Below are positions 1 to 8,687 of a stretch of 64,000 nucleotides of DNA, piece by piece. The position numbers were made by a program, and so were the translations under genes. The stretch's first letter is position 1. Every line of letters begins with the position of its first letter. The DNA is from CALKZN01 sp050633785. Its GTDB lineage: Bacteria > Pseudomonadota > Gammaproteobacteria > Arenicellales > Arenicellaceae. The stretch lies in NCBI GenBank assembly GCA_050633785.1, contig JBOEHE010000033.1, positions 114,556 through 178,555 on the forward strand. Direction: 5' to 3'. The notes under the pieces were generated by a model that searched no databases, was not told where the DNA came from, and was given only the letters and a program-made list of their open reading frames with translations.

Positions 1-642
1 CAAAGAACCTATAAAAATACAATGAACTTAGGAGATGGAACATACTGGGGAGCCACCTTTGATATTTTAGAGTGTGACAACAAACAGAAAGTTGAAACAT
101 TTTTTGATCGAAATGGCTACCAACATGAATTCTGGAATGATGATTTACTACCAGATGACAAAGGTTCTTTTATAACTCAGTCACTTTCCGAAGCATTCCA
201 AGCACTAAGAACAGAAGCATCAGAGCTCTCAGAGACAAACACAGGCAACAACCAACAGGTTCAGTCTCTGGATAAGTACCTGCAAACTAATATGCACGTG
301 TTGAACCATCCCAATGATTACCTTATCAGTGGCTTTTCAAATGATAATAAAATTTTCACCAATGAAGGCAGTGACTATTCTACTGTCGATGGCGACCATG
401 TTTTTATTGGCCAATATGCCCATATTAACCCTAAAGCCCGACTAGAGAATAATGTTATTGTTGGCAAGCATTCAATCATAGGAGCCAGCACTATTCTTAA
501 CAATACGCTGATTTTGCCTGGCACCCGAGTAGCAGCTAACTTGAATCTGGCAAATTGCGTGGTCAGTTCAAACTGGATTTATAATACAAGGACTCAAGGC
601 TTGGCTATGATCGATGACAAAAACTTGTTGTGTGCGGCGTAA
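1..642 (+). CDS. Hexapeptide-repeat (left-handed beta-helix) protein, 5' end outside window
   Basis: The reading frame is open from base 1, with an ATG at 22 that has no clear ribosome binding site, so the true start probably lies to the left. The second half (about residues 125-175 counted from the ATG) has the alternating small/hydrophobic pattern of a left-handed parallel beta-helix, for example VFIGQYAHINPKARLENN followed by VIVGKHSIIGAS. This pattern is usual at the C-terminus of NDP-sugar pyrophosphorylases and in hexapeptide acyltransferases. The N-terminal part is not diagnostic. A sugar-nucleotidyltransferase C-terminus is the most likely identity, but the catalytic domain is not visible here. 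The gene converges on the response regulator at 682. Confidence 0.55.
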   Translation, partial: QRTYKNTMNLGDGTYWGATFDILECDNKQKVETFFDRNGYQHEFWNDDLLPDDKGSFITQSLSEAFQALRTEASELSETNTGNNQQVQSLDKYLQTNMHVLNHPNDYLISGFSNDNKIFTNEGSDYSTVDGDHVFIGQYAHINPKARLENNVIVGKHSIIGASTILNNTLILPGTRVAANLNLANCVVSSNWIYNTRTQGLAMIDDKNLLCAA

Positions 643-681
643 ACCTGAAAAAGCAGTATCTTATGCAGTTAAAGAATTTGA

Positions 682-2088
682 CTAACCAGCCTTATCCCAG
701 GATTGAATTTTCCGATAGATAGTCGATGGGCTTACCCCCAGTAGGGCCGCAGCTTTTGGGATGTTATCATCACAAAGCTCAATAGCTTGTTCAATCGCTT
801 CTTTTTCAACCTCCCACAACGGCCTGATCTGAGAAAGCAGCTCACCGTTACTTCGACCCCGTGAAACATGATTATCGACAGGTGCTGACGCTTGCCTATC
901 AATACTTCCAGCAGCAGATCCACTTTCCGCTTTGAGCTGCAACATTATTGAGGTCACCTCACCACCTGGGTACATAACGACGATACGTCGAATAGTATTT
1001 TGTAATTCGCGTATATTCCCAGGCCAGTGATGCGTTGACAACACCTTCAACGCAGACTGATCAAACCCTGAAAACTGTTTGTTTTCATCAGCAGCGAAAC
1101 GTTGCAGGAATGCGTTTGCTATCTCAACAACATCGCCACCTCGCTGGCGTAATGGTGGCATTTCGATATTGATCACATTCAAACGATAATATAAATCTTC
1201 TCTGAACCGACCTTGTTCGACTTCTTTCATTGCATCCCGATTTGTTGCGCAAACAAACCGAACATCAACCTTTTCCAGCTTACTACCCCCCACTTTCTGA
1301 AATGACTTGGTTTGAATAAAACGCAGTAGTTTGGCTTGCAGATCAATATCCATTTCAGCGATTTCATCAAGAAACAGGGTGCCACCGCTGGCTTGCATGG
1401 CAGCTCCTTGCCGTTCATTGACAGCTCCAGTGAATGCCCCTTTAACATGCCCAAAAATTTCACTTTCAACCAAATCTCTGGGTATGGCGGCACAATTCAA
1501 AGCAATAAAGGGCTTTTCTTCACGTTCACTGCACTCATGGATACTCTGTGCACACACTTCTTTACCAGTCCCACTTTCACCTGAAATAAAAACAGGAGCG
1601 TTACTCGACGCAACCTGTTCAATCGTCTGATAAACCAATTGCATTGGCGCCGAAGAACCGATAAAACCGTGGAATTCTCGGCGTTGTTGGGTAGCCAACT
1701 CTCCAACTATTTGCTGCAGTTGACCACGTTCAAGTGCATTTTTTACTGTAGTCACCAAACGATTTGCAGAAAAGGGTTTTTCCAGAAAATCGATAGCCCC
1801 CTGCTGCATAGCCTGCACAACATCATCCATGGAACCATGCCCACTGGCTACAACAACATCTATTGGCAACTGTTGTTGATGAATATGCTGCAGAATATGC
1901 ATACCATTCATATCCGGCAGCATTAAGTCCAGAATAATCAAACGTGGTGGTGTCTTCTGGATATACTCCATTGCAGAATCACCATCGAGCACATGCGCCA
2001 TAGTTATAGGTTCGTTGCGCAAGAACTCTATATAGGCTTGTGCCAGAGCAGAACTATCTTCAATTAACAGAACATCAATTTGAGGCAT
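682..2088 (-). CDS. LuxO-like sigma-54-dependent response regulator
   Basis: Three-domain NtrC-family activator of 468 aa. The receiver domain (about 5-120) has phospho-acceptor Asp54 in LDLMLPDMNG. The AAA+ domain (about 137-370) has the Walker A GESGTGKE and the sigma-54 contact loop GAFTGA. A Fis-type helix-turn-helix lies at the C-terminus (KAAALLGVSPSTIYRKI). Such proteins bind enhancers and remodel RpoN-polymerase by ATP hydrolysis. Overall similarity, especially in the receiver, is closest to LuxO of quorum-sensing phosphorelays, but no kinase or LuxU-type phosphotransfer gene is adjacent, so the input signal is unknown. RpoN is encoded at 33874 and a strong sigma-54 promoter lies at 8324. 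Confidence 0.9.
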   Translation of the reverse strand: MPQIDVLLIEDSSALAQAYIEFLRNEPITMAHVLDGDSAMEYIQKTPPRLIILDLMLPDMNGMHILQHIHQQQLPIDVVVASGHGSMDDVVQAMQQGAIDFLEKPFSANRLVTTVKNALERGQLQQIVGELATQQRREFHGFIGSSAPMQLVYQTIEQVASSNAPVFISGESGTGKEVCAQSIHECSEREEKPFIALNCAAIPRDLVESEIFGHVKGAFTGAVNERQGAAMQASGGTLFLDEIAEMDIDLQAKLLRFIQTKSFQKVGGSKLEKVDVRFVCATNRDAMKEVEQGRFREDLYYRLNVINIEMPPLRQRGGDVVEIANAFLQRFAADENKQFSGFDQSALKVLSTHHWPGNIRELQNTIRRIVVMYPGGEVTSIMLQLKAESGSAAGSIDRQASAPVDNHVSRGRSNGELLSQIRPLWEVEKEAIEQAIELCDDNIPKAAALLGVSPSTIYRKIQSWDKAG

Positions 2089-2244
2089 CGGTGTTGTCAG
2101 TATTATCGGTATTGTTGTAAATTACTATCCCCTCAAGAATAGACTAACACCAAATAAAAACAAAAAATAGTTCCCAGGCGGGCAATCAATCCCTCTTACC
2201 TGTAATAGCTCTGTCTCTGAAGCTGGCTGTTATGCCTGAAACTC

Positions 2245-3027
2245 TTATAAACGAACTTCTATTCCCGAATCACGCATAGCCTGTTTGGCTTCGGATAAGG
2301 TATATTCTGCAAAGTGGAAAATACTGGCTGCAAGCACTGCATCCGCTTTACCCTCAATCACACCATCAACCAGGTGTTGCAAGTTGCCCACGCCTCCAGA
2401 CGCTATCACCGGAATGGAAACTGCTTCAGAAACAGCACGGGTCACTCCAAGATCATAGCCTGCTTTGGTGCCATCACCGTCCATGCTGGTCAATAGAATC
2501 TCACCAGCACCAAAGTCATCCATTTTTTTTGCCCATTCTACGGCGTCTATACCTGTTGCTTTACGGCCGCCATGGGTGAATATTTCCCATTGGTCAACTT
2601 GATCACCCTGAGATTTAAACTGTGTTTGTTTCGCATCAATCGCAACCACAATACATTGTGAACCAAAATATTCACTGGCTTCGCGAACGAAATCAGGGTT
2701 GTGCACTGCAGTAGTATTAATTGACACTTTATCCGCTCCAGCATTCAGCATTTTGCGAATATCTTTCAATTCACGAATGCCACCGCCAACGGTCAGAGGG
2801 ATAAAAACTTCTGCAGCGACTTGTTCTACTACCGAAACAATCGTTTCACGATCATCAGAGCTGGCAGTAATATCTAAAAAAGTAATTTCATCTGCGCCTT
2901 GTTGGTTGTAGCGTTTGGCCACTTCAACGGGGTCACCTGCATCACGAATATCAACAAATTTAACACCCTTGACGACACGCCCCGCATCAACATCCAAACA
3001 AGGAATAAGTCGTGTAGCCAGAGTCAT
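2245..3027 (-). CDS. hisF: Imidazole glycerol phosphate synthase, cyclase subunit HisF
   Basis: HisF uses ammonia delivered by HisH to convert PRFAR into imidazole glycerol phosphate and AICAR, the fifth step of histidine synthesis. The 260-residue (beta/alpha)8 barrel shows the two catalytic aspartates in CLDVDAGRVVKG near the N-terminus and in VVAIDAK mid-chain, and the phosphate-binding segments TVGGGI and IASGGVG. Its start overlaps the hisA stop by 4 bp, so the two are translationally coupled. It is the last gene of hisB-hisH-hisA-hisF; hisI/hisE and hisC are not in the window. Confidence 0.98.
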   Translation of the reverse strand: MTLATRLIPCLDVDAGRVVKGVKFVDIRDAGDPVEVAKRYNQQGADEITFLDITASSDDRETIVSVVEQVAAEVFIPLTVGGGIRELKDIRKMLNAGADKVSINTTAVHNPDFVREASEYFGSQCIVVAIDAKQTQFKSQGDQVDQWEIFTHGGRKATGIDAVEWAKKMDDFGAGEILLTSMDGDGTKAGYDLGVTRAVSEAVSIPVIASGGVGNLQHLVDGVIEGKADAVLAASIFHFAEYTLSEAKQAMRDSGIEVRL

Positions 3028-3767
3028 TCGCTTGCAGCTGCCTGATCTAAATAACGCTGTGCTTCAGCAAAATCAAGCGTTCCTTCATAAATTGCACGAC
3101 CTGTAATTACGCCCTGCACTCCTGATTCTTCTATCTTCTGCAAGTTTTTAATGTCGTCCATATTAGTCACGCCACCCGATGCAATGACTGGAATACGAAT
3201 TTCTTCGGCCAGCTTTTTTGTTGATTCAAGGTTAACACCCTGCATCATGCCATCACGCGAAATGTCAGTATAAATAATGGCGTGAACACCATCTTCTTCA
3301 AAATGTTGAGCCAAATCAATCACATCATGTTTGGACAATTTTGACCAACCATCGATGGCCACTTTGCCATCTTTAGCATCCAAGCCAACAATAATGTGAC
3401 GGGGATATTCGATCGCGATGTCGCTGATAAAGTGCGGTTCATTGACTGCACGCGTTCCTATGATTACGTATTGCACACCAGCATCAAGATACGCTTCAAT
3501 CGTACGTTCATCTCGAATACCACCACCAATCTGCACAGGCACATCAGGGTGACGCTCTGCAATTTCATGAATAATATCGGCATTCGCAGGCTTACCGGCA
3601 AAAGCACCATCCAGATCAACCAGATGAATTCGTCGGGCACCCAGCTCAACCCACTTATCAGCCATGTCTACGGGAGAGTCACTGAAAACAGTGCTGTCTT
3701 CCATTTTGCCTTGGCGCAGACGCACACATTTTCCTTCTTTGATATCAATAGCAGGGATTATTAGCAT
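3024..3767 (-). CDS. hisA: ProFAR isomerase HisA
   Basis: HisA catalyses the Amadori rearrangement of ProFAR to PRFAR in histidine synthesis. At 247 aa it has the usual length for this (beta/alpha)8 barrel. Catalytic Asp8 lies in PAIDIKEG and the second aspartate in VGLDAKDG; phosphate-binding loops VQIGGGIR and IASGGVTN are intact. It sits between hisH (86 bp upstream) and hisF (4-bp overlap). Nothing suggests loss of function. Confidence 0.98.
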   Translation of the reverse strand: MLIIPAIDIKEGKCVRLRQGKMEDSTVFSDSPVDMADKWVELGARRIHLVDLDGAFAGKPANADIIHEIAERHPDVPVQIGGGIRDERTIEAYLDAGVQYVIIGTRAVNEPHFISDIAIEYPRHIIVGLDAKDGKVAIDGWSKLSKHDVIDLAQHFEEDGVHAIIYTDISRDGMMQGVNLESTKKLAEEIRIPVIASGGVTNMDDIKNLQKIEESGVQGVITGRAIYEGTLDFAEAQRYLDQAAASE

Positions 3768-3853
3768 ATCTATACTCTATTTTTTATTTCTATCTCAGAT
3801 AGATTCTATCTATTATTTATTGGTTAAACTATTTAATTTGTCTGAAAAGACGA

Positions 3854-4483
3854 TCAAAGTTGACCGTTCCATTGAACAAAATTGCGTAATAGCTGCAAAC
3901 CATCGGTATGACTTTTTTCAGGGTGGAACTGTGTAGCGAACACATTATCGCGCCCAACAGCAGCAACAAATGAGTGATGATAATCTGTTTCACCCAGAAT
4001 AATTTCGACATCACTCGTAGTAGCACTATAGCTGTGAAGAAAATAAAAGCGAGCACCATTATCAACCTCATGCCACAGGGGGTGAGGCTGTCGTTGTTGA
4101 ACACGATTCCAACCCATATGAGGAATTTTAGCATCAACTGCGTGAAATTGAGAAAAATGCTCTACTTTACCTGAATATAAACCCAGACCTTGCTTGCCAC
4201 CATCTTCAGCAGAATAGTCAAACAAAGCCTGCATTCCAACGCAGATACCCAAACAGGGTTTATTCTGCAAGGCATCCTGCACTGCTGTGTTCAGACCTAA
4301 TGATTCATAAGATGCCAACCAGGTTCCAATTGCACCTTGTCCCGGCAATACCATACGATCAGCGTTGAGAATGACTTCTGAGTCAGATGTAACAACCACA
4401 TCTTGCCCGGGAGCAACATGCTTAAGCGCTTGTTCGACCGAACGAAGGTTGCCAGTGCCTAAATCGATAACTGCAATTTGCAT
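3854..4483 (-). CDS. hisH: Imidazole glycerol phosphate synthase, glutaminase subunit HisH
   Basis: Class I glutamine amidotransferase of 209 aa that hydrolyses glutamine and channels ammonia to HisF. The triad is visible: nucleophile Cys81 in GICVGMQ, then His187 and Glu189 in QFHPEK. The N-terminal IDLGTGNLRS motif is typical. The nucleophile elbow has Val where Leu is more common, and the loop usually reading PGVGAF reads PGQGAI; both look like tolerated changes. It belongs to the hisBHAF transcription unit. Confidence 0.97.
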   Translation of the reverse strand: MQIAVIDLGTGNLRSVEQALKHVAPGQDVVVTSDSEVILNADRMVLPGQGAIGTWLASYESLGLNTAVQDALQNKPCLGICVGMQALFDYSAEDGGKQGLGLYSGKVEHFSQFHAVDAKIPHMGWNRVQQRQPHPLWHEVDNGARFYFLHSYSATTSDVEIILGETDYHHSFVAAVGRDNVFATQFHPEKSHTDGLQLLRNFVQWNGQL

Positions 4484-4561
4484 ATTTTCTAAGACTAAAT
4501 TTCTTGGGCTATATAAGGTTACACTATAGTACTAATTCGAAATAATAGTACAAAGTACGGC

Positions 4562-5155
4562 TTATAGAGTCCCTTTAGTTGAAGGGATAACACCTGCCAT
4601 ACGTTCATCCGGCTCCAGAGCCATACGCAACGCCCGACCAAATGCCTTGAATACAGTTTCCGCAATGTGGTGAGCGTTTTTACCTCGAAGACTGTCTAAA
4701 TGCAGAGTGACCAAAGCATGATTGACAAAGCCATGGAAAAATTCATCAAATAAATCAACATCAAAACCACCGATGCGCGCTCGACGATAATCGACATGTT
4801 TAATCAAGGTCGGTCTACCCGAAAAATCAATGACAACTCGACTCAAAGCTTCATCCAAAGGCACATAAGCATGACCATAACGGCGAATACCTTTTTTATC
4901 ACCAACTGCTTGAGCAAAAGCCTGACCTAAGGTAATGCCAATATCTTCAGTTGTATGGTGGTCATCGATATGTAAATCACCCTTGCACTGAATATCAAGG
5001 TCAATCAAACCATGACGTCCAATCTGGTCCATCATATGCTCAAGAAACGGCACTCCAGTATCAAATTTACATTGGCCAGTTCCATCAAGATTAATCTTGA
5101 CAGTAATCTGGGTCTCATTGGTATTACGTGTGACTTGCGCTATACGCTGTGCCAT
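4562..5155 (-). CDS. hisB: Imidazoleglycerol-phosphate dehydratase HisB (monofunctional)
   Basis: Catalyses the Mn-dependent dehydration of imidazole glycerol phosphate to imidazole acetol phosphate. The 197-residue length is that of the monofunctional enzyme, without the N-terminal histidinol-phosphatase domain of enteric HisB. Both metal-binding repeats are present: DDHHTTEDIGI and NAHHIAETVFKAFGRAL. It is the first his gene of this cluster; the PCuAC gene lies 49 bp upstream on the same strand and may be co-transcribed. Confidence 0.98.
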   Translation of the reverse strand: MAQRIAQVTRNTNETQITVKINLDGTGQCKFDTGVPFLEHMMDQIGRHGLIDLDIQCKGDLHIDDHHTTEDIGITLGQAFAQAVGDKKGIRRYGHAYVPLDEALSRVVIDFSGRPTLIKHVDYRRARIGGFDVDLFDEFFHGFVNHALVTLHLDSLRGKNAHHIAETVFKAFGRALRMALEPDERMAGVIPSTKGTL

Positions 5156-5204
5156 AAAAACTCTCTAACGCTCTATTTATTAATTGTGTGGGTAATTGCT
5201 GTTG

Positions 5205-5864
5205 TTAATTCTCAGCGCGAACAACAACAGGGACGGTGACTTTAGCACCGTCACGTAATGTAAAAATGACAGTAAACTCATCATCCACAGACAATTCACT
5301 TCTTGCCCCCATCAACATAATATGTACCCCATTAGGCTTCATTTCAACAGAACCTCCTGCTGGCAATGGAACACCATTATCAATGGCATGCATGCTGGCG
5401 ATATCACCATCTAATCTGGTTTCATGTATAGAAGCTTCCTCAAATTGGGGGCTTTCTACACCAGTGATCAACACTGGATCAGTTGCGATATTATTTATTG
5501 TCATATAAGCCGCACTGGCTGAAGCACCTGGAGGCATAGCACGAACCCAGGGGTCATTAACAGTGATGCCAGGGTTGTTCGTCTGGTAAGTCTCGCCAAT
5601 AAGAGACTCAGCCTGGTTATCTGTCTCAAGATTATCTTGTTGTGGTAGATCTTGTGGCAACTCTTGTGGTAATTCAGGCAAAGTCGAAATATTTGCGGTC
5701 TCGACTTCAGAAGGCTCATCTGTTGTTACAGCTGCTGAATCAGATGTGTTTTGAGAACTCGCAGTTATTGGCGCGTCATTCGATGTAACACTGCCCTTGA
5801 ACCAGCCCAGATAGGCAACTATAGCTATTGCCAGAACAATGGATATTACTGTAAATTTTTTCAT
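5205..5864 (-). CDS. PCu(A)C-type periplasmic copper chaperone
   Basis: 219-residue protein with an N-terminal hydrophobic segment (about 4-21) acting as signal or membrane anchor. A low-complexity acidic/Pro/Gln linker follows (about 35-90, with repeated LPQ units), then a PCuAC (DUF461) domain at about 100-219. The copper ligands of the family are visible as His147, Met158, His181 and Met183 in the pattern H-x10-M-x22-H-x-M. These proteins deliver Cu(I) to the CuA site of cytochrome c oxidase, often together with SCO proteins, and an SCO gene lies 1.3 kb away. The long linker suggests a tethered chaperone. Confidence 0.9.
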   Translation of the reverse strand: MKKFTVISIVLAIAIVAYLGWFKGSVTSNDAPITASSQNTSDSAAVTTDEPSEVETANISTLPELPQELPQDLPQQDNLETDNQAESLIGETYQTNNPGITVNDPWVRAMPPGASASAAYMTINNIATDPVLITGVESPQFEEASIHETRLDGDIASMHAIDNGVPLPAGGSVEMKPNGVHIMLMGARSELSVDDEFTVIFTLRDGAKVTVPVVVRAEN

Positions 5865-6126
5865 GGTTAACTCTTTAACTCTGCCGCGTTTGAGGCAGCA
5901 TTATACACTTAAATAAGCGCATCGAAATGAAGCTTTTAACGACTGCAGGCAATTATTCTATTGAATCGCACATCTTATTCTCAACAGGATTTGTACAGCC
6001 TAAATGCAGGGGCAATGGTAACAAGTTACCATTATTTCGCACAACTCTTTTAGCACGACAAATCTGTTATAGTTTTATACTTGAAACCCACCACCTTCCT
6101 ATGACTAACTACGAGAACTGATTACT

Positions 6127-7053
6127 ATGCCACAATCACCCTATTCACGTTTTTCAGCTGGTATTTCTACCAGTATTTCAACAACACTGTGCGCTGTTTT
6201 TCTGGCGGCTTCATCCACCGCGGTCCATGCTCTGGAAAAGCCAGAAGTAACAAGCAGCAAGCTGTCCGATAATATTCATCTGATTACTGGAAAAGGGGGC
6301 AATCTGGCGGTATCTACCGGCGAAGACGGAACCTTTCTGATCGATGACAAATTTGCCCCATTATCCCAGGCTATTTTAGGTTCTATAAAAGAGTTGGGCG
6401 GTGGTGTGCCAAAGTTTGTTATCAATACACATTGGCATGGCGATCATACTGGAGGTAATGAAAACCTCGGCAAAAAAGGCGCAATCATTGTCGCCCACAA
6501 CAACGTCCGCAAGCGCCTTTCAGAAGACAATTTCATTGCTGCCTTCAACAGCAAACAACCAGCCAAGCCAAAAATTGCTTTACCTGTGGTCACTTTTGCC
6601 CAGGAAATAACCTTCCACCTGAACGGCGATACCATTGAAGTTCAGCATATCGCCAATGCTCATACAGATGGCGACAGCGTTGTTATGTTTAAAAATGACA
6701 ATATTCTGCATACGGGTGACCTGTTCTTTAACGGATTCTACCCCTTCATAGATATCGACCATGGTGGTTCCCTGCTCGGTATGTTTAATGCAGCTGAAAC
6801 TTTATTGACCATGGTAGACGACAAAACCCAAATTGTCCCAGGTCATGGCCCAATGGCCAGTAAAGCAGATCTTATCGCATACCGAGACATGCTCAATACA
6901 GCGTATAAACGTTTGAGTGAATTAAAGGCCGCCGGCAAGACCGTTGAGCAAGCTATCAGCATGAATCCATTACAAGAGTTAGATGCGAAATGGTCCAAAG
7001 GCCTTTTCCCTACAGCTAAATGGATAGGCTTGATCTATAACGGTCTGGAATAA
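6127..7053 (+). CDS. Exported metallo-beta-lactamase-fold hydrolase
   Basis: 308-residue MBL-fold protein with an N-terminal hydrophobic stretch ending near AVHA, consistent with a signal peptide (about 1-35). The binuclear zinc motif HWHGDH is at residues 102-107. Further ligands are the His of ANAHTDGD, the Asp of LHTGDLF and the His of VPGHGPM. The set is complete, so it should be catalytic. Substrate cannot be told: the family includes beta-lactamases, thiol-ester hydrolases and quinoprotein-associated hydrolases. It is monocistronic and converges on the SCO gene across a strong shared hairpin at 7077-7119. Confidence 0.85.
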   Translation: MPQSPYSRFSAGISTSISTTLCAVFLAASSTAVHALEKPEVTSSKLSDNIHLITGKGGNLAVSTGEDGTFLIDDKFAPLSQAILGSIKELGGGVPKFVINTHWHGDHTGGNENLGKKGAIIVAHNNVRKRLSEDNFIAAFNSKQPAKPKIALPVVTFAQEITFHLNGDTIEVQHIANAHTDGDSVVMFKNDNILHTGDLFFNGFYPFIDIDHGGSLLGMFNAAETLLTMVDDKTQIVPGHGPMASKADLIAYRDMLNTAYKRLSELKAAGKTVEQAISMNPLQELDAKWSKGLFPTAKWIGLIYNGLE

Positions 7054-7076
7054 GACTTAAACAGTAGCAACCTATT

Positions 7077-7119
7077 GCCAGGGTTTGTTCAAATTTAAAT
7101 CGTGAGAACAAGCCCTGGC
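7077..7119. terminator. Hairpin between convergent genes, probable bidirectional terminator
   Basis: A 14-bp stem (GCCAGGGTTTGTTC with GAACAAGCCCTGGC, one G-T wobble) encloses a 15-nt AT-rich loop. It lies exactly between the stops of the MBL-fold and SCO genes. T-tracts on either side are short, so efficiency is uncertain. Confidence 0.7.
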
Positions 7120-7120
7120 T

Positions 7121-7756
7121 TTACAACAATGACTTTTGTAAAGCCAGCAAGTCAGCAGCAATCAACTCTTTTTCATGCGGTGCAGAAATAATACCGCGTA
7201 ATTGCGCCTCTGGACTGATCAACAAAATACTGGCGCTGTGGGCAACATTATAATTGCCTCTGTCATCTGATGCTTCAATCACAAAAGGCATACTCATCTG
7301 TTTGGCAAATTGCTGTACGTCTGCAACTTCTCCAGTTAAGCCAATAAACTCAGAATCAAAGAACGGAACATAGCGAGCCAATTGCGCCGGATCATCCCGT
7401 TGTGGATCAACTGACATAAACACAACCTGATAATCCAACCAGGCGTTTTGCCCTTGCAAATCATCCTTCACTGTTTTCAGCAACTGCATGGTTGTGGGAC
7501 AAATATCTGGGCAGTTAGTGAAACCAAAAAACATAACCGTCCATTTATCTTGCAAACGATCAATCGAGAATGACTGGTCCTTATGATCTCTTAACGTAAA
7601 AGGTACTAAAGGCTTACCTGGAGTCAACCAGGTGATCGTCTGCGCTTGCGGTAAGTCAGATGACTTATTATCAGCAGACCACTGTTGCAGGATAAACCCA
7701 CTGACAACAGCCAATAAGGCAACTAATACAATAGGGACTAAGGTTTTTTTTTGCAT
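7121..7756 (-). CDS. SCO1/SenC-family copper-binding thioredoxin-fold protein
   Basis: 211-residue protein with an N-terminal membrane anchor (about 6-26) and a periplasmic thioredoxin-like domain. The copper ligands are intact: Cys82 and Cys86 in NCPDICPTTM and His173 in VAHSAS. SCO proteins insert copper into, or reduce, the CuA centre of cytochrome c oxidase. Together with the PCuAC gene at 5205 this suggests an oxidase-assembly function, although no oxidase subunit genes are in the window. Confidence 0.93.
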   Translation of the reverse strand: MQKKTLVPIVLVALLAVVSGFILQQWSADNKSSDLPQAQTITWLTPGKPLVPFTLRDHKDQSFSIDRLQDKWTVMFFGFTNCPDICPTTMQLLKTVKDDLQGQNAWLDYQVVFMSVDPQRDDPAQLARYVPFFDSEFIGLTGEVADVQQFAKQMSMPFVIEASDDRGNYNVAHSASILLISPEAQLRGIISAPHEKELIAADLLALQKSLL

Positions 7757-8053
7757 GATTTAGAGCTGCCTCTTGTTTCTCTTTAATCTCTGAAATAACG
7801 AATGGAATGGTACCAAAAGCGATTTTACTTTCAATACTGCATTTATTGTGTGTTTGCTGACACCCCATGCTCAGACTACAGTGCATGATAGACCCATCAT
7901 CGTTAACTTTAAATATGCGTGACCGAGTATTAAGCAAATTTCTGACTAAAATATGAAAAGAACACCTTTTTATGAAGCAAATTATGTGGAGTGTTACTAT
8001 TCAAGCGTTAGATAAATATCTCATTATCATGTCCAACTATTAATCGTATCTTT

Positions 8054-8103
8054 TGATAAATGTGAAGTTTTACGCCATTTATCACCAAAAGCCAGGCCTG
8101 GCT
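8054..8103. promoter_or_regulatory. Two inverted repeats, candidate enhancer sites for the sigma-54 promoter
   Basis: TGATAAATG (8054-8062) and CATTTATCA (8076-8084) form a perfect 9-bp inverted repeat with a 13-nt spacer. AGCCAGGCCTGGCT at 8090-8103 is a perfect 14-bp palindrome. They lie about 220-270 bp upstream of the -24 element at 8324, a normal distance for enhancer-binding activators. Which activator binds is unknown; neither repeat matches a site I recognise for NtrC or LuxO. The rest of 7757-8323 holds no convincing gene. Confidence 0.35.
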
Positions 8104-8323
8104 CTGTGATTTCATGCAAAAGATGACAGCTTTATTACCGCCCATTAATGATGAGTGTCTGCCAATTGTGACAACACAAGCCCCCTGAAAACGCCGTTTC
8201 AAGCCCTCATTCCCGTGATACGGTCACCAAATACCAACATATACCGACTCCACTCAACATATTTTTTTAACCAAGAAATCAAAAAACAACATAAGCCATT
8301 GAAAAACAACAGCTTAATTTTTT

Positions 8324-8339
8324 TGGCACGCTAGTTGCA
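8324..8339 (+). promoter_or_regulatory. Sigma-54 (-24/-12) promoter
   Basis: The bases TGGCACG-CTAG-TTGCA match the RpoN consensus at every conserved position, with the GG and GC dinucleotides separated by exactly 10 bases. Transcription would start near 8351, about 60 nt before the EF-hand gene. A 6-bp inverted repeat TCTGAA-TTG-TTCAGA (8356-8370) falls at the 5' end of the predicted leader. RpoN itself is encoded at 33874. Confidence 0.85.
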
Positions 8340-8411
8340 ATGAGTTCGGCAAGCGTCTGAATTGTTCAGATGTCTATTTTAAATACTGTTTAATCAGATT
8401 GGAGATACGAA

Positions 8412-8672
8412 ATGAAAATTTCAACTATTATCGTTGCTAGTGCTATGTCTGTTGCTGCTACTGCCGCTATTGCTGCTGACGATTTATACAAATCATTAGA
8501 TGCAAACCAAGACAATGCCTTAAGCAAAGAAGAAGTTAGCATTATGCCTGGCGTAATCAAAGTCTGGGAACAATTGGATGCCGATAAAGATGACCAATTG
8601 ACAGCTGATGAATTCGCCAAATACGAAGAGATCAAGTTACTGAGCAAGACTGAGCCTCAAAAAGCAGGCTAA
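8412..8672 (+). CDS. Small periplasmic EF-hand protein
   Basis: 86-residue protein with a Sec signal peptide (about 1-22, ending AIAA) and two EF-hand loops: DANQDNALSKEE, in which the usual Gly is Asn, and DADKDDQLTADE, in which it is Asp. Both keep the acidic ligands at positions 1, 3, 5 and 12. It is probably a periplasmic calcium-binding or calcium-sensing protein; partner unknown. A GGAG ribosome binding site (8401-8404) precedes the ATG. Expression should depend on RpoN plus an enhancer-binding activator because of the promoter at 8324. The C-terminus is short, so this is essentially one EF-hand pair. Confidence 0.88.
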   Translation: MKISTIIVASAMSVAATAAIAADDLYKSLDANQDNALSKEEVSIMPGVIKVWEQLDADKDDQLTADEFAKYEEIKLLSKTEPQKAG

Positions 8673-8687
8673 GTATTTTTTGCAAAT

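Noticed and set aside
5927..6121. 64-codon frame between the PCuAC and MBL-fold genes
   Set aside because: No ribosome binding site and not protein-like; probably noncoding promoter region.
8008..8202. 64-codon frame on the minus strand upstream of the EF-hand gene
   Set aside because: No ribosome binding site, and it overlaps the candidate enhancer repeats; composition is not protein-like.
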